Of a stretch of DNA of 5,474 nt, positions 1-5,474 are shown piece after piece (position 1 is the stretch's first letter; every line of letters starts with the position of its first letter). The stretch is taken from contig JABSRS010000237.1 in NCBI GenBank assembly GCA_013214885.1, forward strand, positions 1-5,474. Direction: 5' to 3'. The notes under the pieces are model-generated. The model worked only from the letters and a program-made list of their open reading frames with translations, ran no database searches and was not told where the DNA came from. A program made the translations under genes and the position numbers. The DNA comes from Gammaproteobacteria bacterium. Its GTDB lineage: Bacteria; Pseudomonadota; Gammaproteobacteria; Enterobacterales; Psychrobiaceae.

Positions 1-809
1 TGGGCCAGAATTTGTTGTTTTTTATCGAGTAACAACATATTGCCGCTTAATTTCGTTTGCGGCAGCAGTTCTTGACTCAAACTCGATAGCGTAATATCAA
101 TCGCAATCGTGCCATAAAACTGGTTTTCGATATAAAGTGGCGTGCCAACCGTAGTCATTAACCCTTTGCCAGCATCATCAAGGTAGGCGTCGGTCCAAAA
201 TGTTTTACGGTTTGGATTTTCCTGTGGTGTCGCTTCGACAAAGGCGGGCGTGTTATAAACATCCTTACTAAAGCCATAATCATCACCAGGCCAAGGATAA
301 ACGCCAATAAACTCATTAACCGATAAATAATAAACCCAAGCAGCGTCTGGCACCATTTCCATCGCGACTGGAAACGACAGGTTCATTTCAAATAACATAT
401 CCATTTCGCGATAGTACTGCTGAGACCGGCGTTCCAAGTTACCACTACCGCTAATCATTCCTACTTCGAACAGATCTTTAAACTCTTCTTTTACATTGGG
501 AATTATTTCGAATCCCTGTTCAATATCATTATATGAATAATATGAGAGCAATAAATCAACCCGCGGAGCCTCGGCTAAACTCATGTGTTTAACCGCATAT
601 TGACGCATTGAGTTAACCGCTCGCAAACCAGAATCTAACAGCAACTCCACCTGATGTTCGTGTACTTTTACCTGCTGAAAACGTTCCGCTAACGACTCAA
701 CCCGATTCTTGTTGAACACCCACAAAGACGCGCCAAGTGCCAATGCCAGCACTGCAAAGTAGGTATACATGATGGTTCGATTATAACGACCAAGAATATG
801 GGTTTTCAC
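1..809 (-). CDS. Membrane-anchored sensor protein with periplasmic Cache (PDC-like) domain, C-terminus cut by the window edge
   Basis: Read by hand on the minus strand, this frame is open for 269 codons from GTG at 809 to the window edge. The product begins with a short basic cytoplasmic tail, then one hydrophobic segment at about residues 14-32, then a long periplasmic stretch. Residues 40-75 look helical, as in the long N-terminal helix of double-Cache domains. Residues 158-245 have the Cache pattern: a YYLS strand, a YPWPG turn (171-175), W205, Y209 and D211, a TT-G-P strand, then FYGTIAIDI (231-239) and a leucine-rich exit helix. Such proteins bind a small molecule outside the membrane and signal inward through a diguanylate cyclase, histidine kinase or chemotaxis domain. 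That part is missing here, so the output cannot be named. The start is firm: TAG lies in frame four codons upstream, and AGGAG sits six bases before the GTG. The alternative ATG at 770 would remove the positively charged tail and has weaker support. Cache-type sensor: fairly sure; ligand and output: unknown. Confidence 0.82.
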   Translation of the reverse strand, partial: MKTHILGRYNRTIMYTYFAVLALALGASLWVFNKNRVESLAERFQQVKVHEHQVELLLDSGLRAVNSMRQYAVKHMSLAEAPRVDLLLSYYSYNDIEQGFEIIPNVKEEFKDLFEVGMISGSGNLERRSQQYYREMDMLFEMNLSFPVAMEMVPDAAWVYYLSVNEFIGVYPWPGDDYGFSKDVYNTPAFVEATPQENPNRKTFWTDAYLDDAGKGLMTTVGTPLYIENQFYGTIAIDITLSSLSQELLPQTKLSGNMLLLDKKQQILA

Positions 810-815
810 TGCGAA

Positions 816-820
816 CTCCT
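816..820 (-). promoter_or_regulatory. Shine-Dalgarno site AGGAG deciding the GTG start of the sensor gene
   Basis: On the minus strand AGGAG is followed by six bases (TTCGCA) and then GTG at 809-807. The A and G at its 5' end are part of the in-frame TAG stop, so this is the only start between that stop and the internal ATG at 770. It therefore supports GTG as the true start codon. Confidence 0.75.
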
Positions 821-839
821 AAAATAATGATTGCCGATT

Positions 840-867
840 ATTATATTAGAATAGGGCTTAGGATCAA
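840..867 (-). promoter_or_regulatory. Candidate sigma-70 promoter of the sensor gene
   Basis: Read on the minus strand, TTGATC (867-862, four of six to the -35 consensus) is followed after 16 bases by a perfect TATAAT (845-840). Transcription would start near 833, giving a leader of only about 25 bases with the AGGAG site inside it. There is no extended -10 TG. The second AT-rich hexamer, TATTAT at 876-871, has no matching -35 and is the weaker alternative. The element is seen directly; its use is inference. Confidence 0.45.
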
Positions 868-1034
868 AATATAATACCGCCAATTTTTAGGGTTTATTTT
901 GCGGATTCAATCACATTTTATTTGCTCTAAAGCCATCCAACAACTAACCTTGTAAAATTGAACTAAATTAGCAATGCAATCGTGTATGTCATCAGGTAAT
1001 ATACGCGTCCTTTTAATTTGGAGAGATATCTTAA

Positions 1035-3929
1035 ATGTCTTTTGTTTTGGCCCAACGTTGGATTAGTGATACCGAATCAGATCTCGGACTCGGTACGGTT
1101 GTCGCACTGGAAGGACGTACTGTCACAGTCTTGTTTTCTGCGACTGGTGAAAGTCGCCATTTTTCTCGTGAGGAAGCCCCATTAACGCGAGTTATATTTA
1201 ATCAAGGCGATAGTGTCAACAGTCATGAGGGTTGGTCTTTACGGATTACTGACTTAACTAATGACAACGGATTAATCACCTACACGGGTACCCGTGAGGA
1301 TACTGGCGAAGAAGACGTTAAACTACGCGAGGTCATGCTGTGTCACAACATTAGATTCAATAAACCTCAAGATCGGATGTTTGCTGGCCAAATTGAACGG
1401 ATGAATCATTTTACGTTGCGCTATGATTGTTTAAAGCAACGTCATCAAATGCAGCAAAGTGAATTACTCGGCTTAGCAGGTACTCGCGCAAATCTTATTC
1501 CCCATCAGCTCCATATTGCTCAAGAAGTTGGTTCACGCTACGCACCTCGCGTGTTATTAGCCGATGAAGTTGGCTTGGGTAAGACGATTGAAGCTGGCAT
1601 GATCATGCTACAGCAAGTGTTAACAGGTCACGCTGAACGTATTTTAATTTTATTACCTGAAACACTGCAACATCAGTGGCTAGTCGAAATGCGTCGTCGT
1701 TTTAATCTTAAGTTTGCTATTTTTGATGAAGAGCGCTGTGTTGAAGCTTATGCCGATGCCGAAAATCCGTTCGAAACCGAGCAGCTAATCATTGCCAGTC
1801 TTGGCTTAATGCGCAAGAAAACCCGTTATCAGCAAGCAATAGATGCTGAATGGGATTTAATTGTGGTCGATGAAGCACACCATCTTGAATGGAACATCGA
1901 AAAGCCATCGCGGGAATACCGAATTGTTGAAGGCCTAGCCAAAGTCACCCCTGGTATTTTATTATTGACCGCAACGCCGGATCAACTAGGTCATGAGTCG
2001 CACTTTGCCCGTCTGCGCCTGCTAGATCCAGACCGTTTTTACGATTACCAAGCATTCCTCGCTGAAGAAGAAAATTATCAAGTGGTCGCGCAAGCCGCTC
2101 AAGAATTAATTGATCAGCCGGTACTCTCTGAAAGTGCCTGTGCCACCTTAACTGAGATCCTCAGCGAAAAAGACATCAGTGGCTTATTAGCCGACATTGC
2201 TGGCGATTCTGAGTCAGCTTCACGTCAAACGTTGCTGCAATGGTTACTTGACCGCCATGGCACCAGCCGCGTGATGATGCGTAATACTCGTCATGCCGTG
2301 AAAGGCTTTCCAAAACGGATCTTAAACAGCTACCCATTACCGATGCCAACTCAGTATGCGACATCGATTAAAGTCTCTAAGATTATGGGCAGTAAAAAAG
2401 ATCCACAAGATTCAGCATTAGAGTCTTTATATCCTGAAGAAATTTTCCAAGAATTTGAAGGCAAAGATGCCTCTTGGTGGGCGTTTGATCCACGGATTGA
2501 TTGGTTAATCGAATTAATTAAAACGGGTAAAGAAAAAGTATTGGTTATTTGTGCGCATGCCAATACCGCCTTAGTGCTAGAGCAGGCCTTACGCGTTAAA
2601 GAAGGGATCCGTAGTGCGGTATTCCACGAAGGTCTATCGATCATCGAACGTGATAAAGGCGCGGCTTTCTTCGCTCAAAAAGAAGATGGCGCCCAAGTGT
2701 TAGTCTGTTCTGAAATTGGCTCTGAAGGTCGTAACTTCCAGTTTGCCCGTCATTTGGTGTTATTTGACTTGCCACTTAACCCTGACTTGTTAGAACAACG
2801 GATCGGTCGCTTAGATCGCATCGGTCAGCAACACGATATTCAACTACACGTTCCTTACCTTGCTGGCTCAAGCCAAGAAGTGTTACTGAACTGGTACCAC
2901 AAAGGTCTTAACGCTTTTGAACAAACCTGCCCATCGGGTGGCGCAGTCTTTGAAGAAGTCAAAGAGTCGCTTTATCAAGTGTTAAACCAAGACGATGAAG
3001 CGCAACCGTTGACTGAGCTAGTTGCTCAAACAGATGAAATTCATCAACAGCTCAAGCAAAAAATTGAACAAGGTCGTGACCGTTTACTCGAATTAAATTC
3101 GGGCGGACAAGCGGCAGGTCAAAAAATTGCAGATCAGATTAAACAGCTTGATGACGGTACTGAATTGCCAACGTTTATGTTTAATATGCTAGATATTTGT
3201 GGTGTTGATCAAGAAGATCACAGTGAGAATGCAATTATTCTCCGCCCGGGCAGTCATATGCTCCACCCTAATTTCCCAGAATTGCATGAAGATGGTGCGA
3301 CCATCACTTTCGATCGCGAAGCGGCACTTGCCCGTGAGGATTTCCAGTTTGTTAACTGGGAACACCCAATGGTTCAAGGCAGTATCGATATGATTTTAAG
3401 TGATACCACTGGTAATAATGCGGTGTCAGTCCTTAAAAGCAAAGCGTTGCCTGCTGGCACCATGCTGCTTGAATTAATTTTTGTTGCTGATACCTCGGCA
3501 CCAAAGACGTTCCACATCGGACGCTTCTTACCTGCAACTCCGCTGCGGATGTTAATGGACAAGAAAGGCAATGAACTCGGTTGCAATATCTCGTTTGACA
3601 ACCTTAATGCTCAGCTTAGCCCAATTGGTCGTCATATCGCGGCAAAACTAGTGGGTGCATCTCAGTCATTTATTCACCAGCAAATCCAGCATGGTAGTAA
3701 ACTGGCAGGTGCTGAGCTTGATAAAATCAAACAGCAAGCTTTGGACAAGATGAATTTGCAACTTAACAGCGAATTAGAGCGTTTAACTGATCTTAAAGCG
3801 GTTAACCCTAATATTCGAACCGAAGAATTGGAACATTTGAAGACACAACAAGCGCAATTAGCTACGTTTATCGACAATGCCCAAATTCAACTCGATTCAC
3901 TGCGATTTATCGTGGTGTCGCCAGAGTAA
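1035..3929 (+). CDS. rapA: RNA polymerase-associated ATPase RapA (HepA), Swi2/Snf2 family
   Basis: RapA binds core RNA polymerase and uses ATP hydrolysis to release stalled or post-termination complexes, so that polymerase is recycled. It acts in the cytoplasm on the nucleoid. The 964-residue product is almost the length of the E. coli protein (968). The first 107 or so residues fit the two small Tudor/KOW-like barrels that contact polymerase and autoinhibit the ATPase. The first RecA-like lobe carries motif I, DEVGLGKT (177-184, lysine 183), motif II, DEAH (279-282), and motif III, LTATP (311-315). The second lobe carries the motif V region EIGSEGRNF (560-568) and motif VI with the arginine fingers, [11 protein letters not shown] (588-598). 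All catalytic residues are present. The C-terminal 300 residues contain charged helices at about 655-705 and 885-955, as expected for the spacer and C-terminal domains. GGAGAG lies nine bases before the ATG, and the terminator begins 18 bases after the stop. The gene stands alone, not beside polB or rluA as in enterobacteria. It is intact. Confidence 0.97.
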   Translation: MSFVLAQRWISDTESDLGLGTVVALEGRTVTVLFSATGESRHFSREEAPLTRVIFNQGDSVNSHEGWSLRITDLTNDNGLITYTGTREDTGEEDVKLREVMLCHNIRFNKPQDRMFAGQIERMNHFTLRYDCLKQRHQMQQSELLGLAGTRANLIPHQLHIAQEVGSRYAPRVLLADEVGLGKTIEAGMIMLQQVLTGHAERILILLPETLQHQWLVEMRRRFNLKFAIFDEERCVEAYADAENPFETEQLIIASLGLMRKKTRYQQAIDAEWDLIVVDEAHHLEWNIEKPSREYRIVEGLAKVTPGILLLTATPDQLGHESHFARLRLLDPDRFYDYQAFLAEEENYQVVAQAAQELIDQPVLSESACATLTEILSEKDISGLLADIAGDSESASRQTLLQWLLDRHGTSRVMMRNTRHAVKGFPKRILNSYPLPMPTQYATSIKVSKIMGSKKDPQDSALESLYPEEIFQEFEGKDASWWAFDPRIDWLIELIKTGKEKVLVICAHANTALVLEQALRVKEGIRSAVFHEGLSIIERDKGAAFFAQKEDGAQVLVCSEIGSEGRNFQFARHLVLFDLPLNPDLLEQRIGRLDRIGQQHDIQLHVPYLAGSSQEVLLNWYHKGLNAFEQTCPSGGAVFEEVKESLYQVLNQDDEAQPLTELVAQTDEIHQQLKQKIEQGRDRLLELNSGGQAAGQKIADQIKQLDDGTELPTFMFNMLDICGVDQEDHSENAIILRPGSHMLHPNFPELHEDGATITFDREAALAREDFQFVNWEHPMVQGSIDMILSDTTGNNAVSVLKSKALPAGTMLLELIFVADTSAPKTFHIGRFLPATPLRMLMDKKGNELGCNISFDNLNAQLSPIGRHIAAKLVGASQSFIHQQIQHGSKLAGAELDKIKQQALDKMNLQLNSELERLTDLKAVNPNIRTEELEHLKTQQAQLATFIDNAQIQLDSLRFIVVSPE

Positions 3930-3946
3930 CTATTACCATAAATAGC

Positions 3947-3979
3947 AAGGGTACTTACCAGTTAAGTGCCCTTTTTTTT
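3947..3979 (+). terminator. Intrinsic terminator of rapA
   Basis: An 11-bp stem, AAGGGTACTTA (3947-3957) pairing with TAAGTGCCCTT (3963-3973), closes over the five-base loop CCAGT. The only imperfection is one wobble pair. The stem runs directly into eight thymines (3972-3979). It lies 18 bases after the rapA stop and should separate rapA transcription from the receptor gene. It appears to work in one direction only: read on the minus strand, the stem is followed by mixed sequence, not a T run. Confidence 0.92.
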
Positions 3980-3987
3980 CAAAAAAA

Positions 3988-4006
3988 AATAATCCAAACA
4001 ATTATC
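3988..4006 (+). promoter_or_regulatory. Possible Fur-box-like palindrome upstream of the receptor
   Basis: Against the classical 19-base Fur consensus, 13 positions match. The outer arms agree well (AATAAT and ATTATC, 11 of 12 bases, with ATAAT and ATTAT mirror-symmetric across seven bases). The central seven bases match at only two positions. The site covers the place where the -35 of the TATAAT at 4022 would sit, which is where a Fur repressor would act. The region is so AT-rich that a partial match can arise by chance, so this is a candidate only. Confidence 0.28.
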
Positions 4007-4075
4007 TCTTGCCCTTAACCATATAATTTTTTTGTGTTTGTTCAATTTTTAAACTAACATAAATTCACCTATTAC

Positions 4076-4086
4076 AACATTATGTT
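4076..4086. repeat. Short perfect inverted repeat AACAT-T-ATGTT
   Basis: Five bases are mirrored exactly around one central T. The symmetry does not extend beyond these 11 bases. It lies between the two possible promoters of the receptor gene, where an operator could sit, but a perfect 5-1-5 palindrome is not rare in sequence this rich in A and T. No regulator is recognised from it. Confidence 0.3.
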
Positions 4087-4171
4087 AAGAATAGAGTGGT
4101 AGTTAGAAAATTTTGTCTTGAATTTATTTAAGTAATTATCTAAGCAAATAAACATACAGGGATTTATAACA

Positions 4172-5474
4172 ATGAAAAAAATAACAATATCCTCTTTAAT
4201 ACCATTAATTTTAGGCACTTATAGCCAAGCAACACTTGCCGCTGAAGAAGCTAAATCAGATAAAGAAGTAGAGGCCATCACAGTTATCGGTTCACGCGTT
4301 GCAGGTCGCTCAGCCGATGATTTACCAGTACCGGTCGACATTCTCACAGCAGAGGCACTGTCCAATACCGGACAAATTGAAGTTGGTCGAATGCTGCAAG
4401 CAATTGCCCCTTCATTTAACTTTTCAAGCTCAGCCATTAGTGATGGTACCGACGCACTCCGCCCGGCAACCCTACGTGGCTTAGGTCCAGATCAGACTTT
4501 GGTACTGATTAACGGCAAACGTCGCCATCAGGCGAGCCTGATCCATATTAATACCTCAGTCGGACGTGGGACTGCCGGCACCGATATGAATGCGATTCCT
4601 GCTGCTGCAATCAAACGAATTGAAGTACTACGTGATGGTGCAGCAGCCCAATATGGTTCTGATGCGATTGCCGGGGTGATTAACATTGTACTTAACGACG
4701 CCGCAGAAGGTGCTAAAATCGCGATATCTTACGGTGAGTATAGCGAAGGCGATGGTGTCAGTACCAACATCGATATCTCGAACGGCTTTGCCTTAGGCGA
4801 TAGCGGTTTTCTTAATACTACTCTTAATATCCGTAGCCGCGGCTTTACCAACCGCGCAGGCCAGCATGGCTCGTGTCAGTTCTCCGGTTGTGTTCAAAAC
4901 GCTGATGGCACTTACCTCCTTGGCGATCCGCGTGAAGCCACCGCTAGTCGTTCCACTTTTAGAATCGGCGATGCCGAGTCGGATCAACTCGGTCTCACCA
5001 TTAATACCGGTTACGATCTTGGAGCAGGCGAGCTGTACGGTTTTATTACTTATTCGAGTCGTGATAATGAATCAGCCGCATTTTTCCGCCATAACGCCAA
5101 TTCAGGCGGCAATGCGCAATTACAAGACGGAGATGCCACCATTCCGGCCGGTTTTTTACCGAAAATTAACACAGAAATACAAGATGTTTCTTATAACTTT
5201 GGCTTTAAAACCGAGTTTGACAATGATGCAACCTTGGATATCTCTTACACCTACGGTCAAAACAACATTGACTATGAGACTAGTGATACCATTAACTCCT
5301 CCTTTGCCAATGCATTGCAATACACCTCGAGTATGACTGCCGCGCAAATCCGCCAGTCTGTACCACGCTCTGCCAGTGCTTATGGCCTAGAACTGTCCTT
5401 GCAAACCATTAATCTCGATTACACCAAAGTCTACGATTCATTTGCGCTGGCAATGGGGGCCGAAATTCGTACCG
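4172..5474 (+). CDS. TonB-dependent outer-membrane receptor, C-terminus cut by the window edge
   Basis: The frame is open for 434 codons from ATG to the window edge, about half of a typical receptor of this kind. These proteins import iron complexes, vitamins or oligosaccharides across the outer membrane, driven by TonB-ExbB-ExbD. The product starts with a signal peptide (KK, hydrophobic core, likely cut after residue 23, ATLA). A TonB box-like stretch EAITVIGSR follows at 34-42. The plug spans about 48-175 and has the family landmarks: LRGLGPDQTLVLINGKRR (101-118), IPAAAIKRIEVLRDG (142-156) and AAQYGSDAIAGVINIVL (158-174). From about 180, alternating strands with aromatic residues mark the beginning of the 22-strand barrel. 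Two cysteines, C235 and C240, lie in a probable external loop and could form a disulfide. The start is supported by AGGGA nine bases upstream and by the signal peptide. The substrate cannot be read from this part, and the barrel C-terminus with its final aromatic residue is not in view. No broken frame is seen. Confidence 0.93.
   Translation, partial: MKKITISSLIPLILGTYSQATLAAEEAKSDKEVEAITVIGSRVAGRSADDLPVPVDILTAEALSNTGQIEVGRMLQAIAPSFNFSSSAISDGTDALRPATLRGLGPDQTLVLINGKRRHQASLIHINTSVGRGTAGTDMNAIPAAAIKRIEVLRDGAAAQYGSDAIAGVINIVLNDAAEGAKIAISYGEYSEGDGVSTNIDISNGFALGDSGFLNTTLNIRSRGFTNRAGQHGSCQFSGCVQNADGTYLLGDPREATASRSTFRIGDAESDQLGLTINTGYDLGAGELYGFITYSSRDNESAAFFRHNANSGGNAQLQDGDATIPAGFLPKINTEIQDVSYNFGFKTEFDNDATLDISYTYGQNNIDYETSDTINSSFANALQYTSSMTAAQIRQSVPRSASAYGLELSLQTINLDYTKVYDSFALAMGAEIRT

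Larger units (their letters stand above)
810..1034. other. Divergent intergenic region between the sensor gene and rapA
   Basis: This 225-base AT-rich spacer separates two divergently transcribed genes and must contain the start signals of both. The left part holds the sensor promoter described separately. On the rapA side the only clear element is GGAGAG at 1020-1025, nine bases before the ATG. For a rapA promoter I can offer only weak hexamers: TAATAT at 997-1002 without a -35, or TTGAAC at 958-963 without a good -10. I therefore assign no rapA promoter. I see no small open gene, RNA gene or strong repeat in the spacer. Confidence 0.6.
3980..4171 (+). promoter_or_regulatory. AT-rich promoter and leader region of the TonB-dependent receptor
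   Basis: This 192-base spacer holds no gene I can support. A perfect -10 hexamer TATAAT lies at 4022-4027, but the hexamers 16 to 18 bases upstream do not resemble TTGACA. If it is used, the mRNA would have a leader of about 135 bases. A nearer alternative is TTGTCT (4113-4118) with TATCTA (4137-4142) at 18 bases; both hexamers are imperfect. The octamer AATTATCT occurs twice, at 4000-4007 and 4134-4141, one copy near each possible promoter. AGGGA at 4158-4162, nine bases before the ATG, is a moderate ribosome binding site. That the receptor's promoter lies in this spacer is likely, because a terminator precedes it; which hexamers act is not settled. Confidence 0.5.

Noticed and set aside
877..904. 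Possible hairpin with CCGC and GCGG arms in the divergent spacer
   Set aside because: Only four pairs hold before mismatches, with a loop of about 20 bases. It has no T run and is too weak to be a terminator or riboswitch element.
950..1002. Candidate rapA promoter hexamers (TTGTAA, TTGAAC, TAATAT)
   Set aside because: No pair combines acceptable hexamers with a 16-18 base spacer, so no promoter is annotated although one must exist nearby.
2176..3877. Several short open frames within rapA, mostly antisense and one on the same strand
   Set aside because: All sit inside a gene whose own frame carries every Swi2/Snf2 motif. None has a recognisable domain or a separate promoter.
3972..3989. T8-C-A9 tract after the rapA stem, considered as a second hairpin or a bidirectional terminator
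   Set aside because: The two tracts are separated by one base and cannot form a normal loop. On the minus strand the T run precedes the stem instead of following it. It is best read as the terminator's T tract followed by a chance A tract.
4866..5336. A 156-codon open frame on the plus strand inside the receptor gene
   Set aside because: It lies in another frame of the clearly coding receptor sequence. Its translation is low in complexity and resembles no family I know, and I noted no good ribosome binding site for it. It is a shadow frame.
1..5474. Mobile elements, CRISPR arrays, tRNA or rRNA genes, toxin-antitoxin or defence genes
   Set aside because: I found no terminal inverted repeats, regularly spaced repeats, transposase or integrase motifs, cloverleaf-like sequence or rRNA signatures in the window.

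Overview
The window holds one complete gene and two genes cut by the window edges. It looks like chromosomal sequence from a marine-type gammaproteobacterium, most plausibly Shewanella or a nearby Alteromonadales genus. The grounds are a full-length RapA/HepA of enterobacterial size, an Alteromonadales-style TonB-dependent receptor, moderate GC with very AT-rich spacers, and classic Shine-Dalgarno sites. The genus is inference, not proof.

Layout. Positions 1-809 (minus strand) carry the N-terminal 269 residues of a membrane-anchored sensor with a periplasmic Cache-type domain. Its cytoplasmic output domain lies outside the window. A 225-bp divergent spacer (810-1034) holds a good candidate promoter for the sensor and the ribosome binding site of the next gene. 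Positions 1035-3929 (plus) are rapA, the Swi2/Snf2 ATPase that recycles stalled RNA polymerase, closed by a strong intrinsic terminator at 3947-3979. An AT-rich spacer (3980-4171) follows. It has a consensus -10 hexamer, a partial Fur-box-like palindrome and a short inverted repeat. From 4172 to the window end (plus) runs a TonB-dependent outer-membrane receptor: signal peptide, TonB box, plug and the first part of the barrel.

The three genes look like three independent transcription units: a divergent pair, then a terminator before the receptor. There is no sign that they work in one pathway. rapA is housekeeping; the sensor and the receptor both face the environment but are not demonstrably linked. 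I see no mobile element, CRISPR array, tRNA or rRNA, and no convincing undescribed system. The points worth following are the sensor's ligand pocket, the possible iron control of the receptor, and the non-enterobacterial neighbourhood of rapA.
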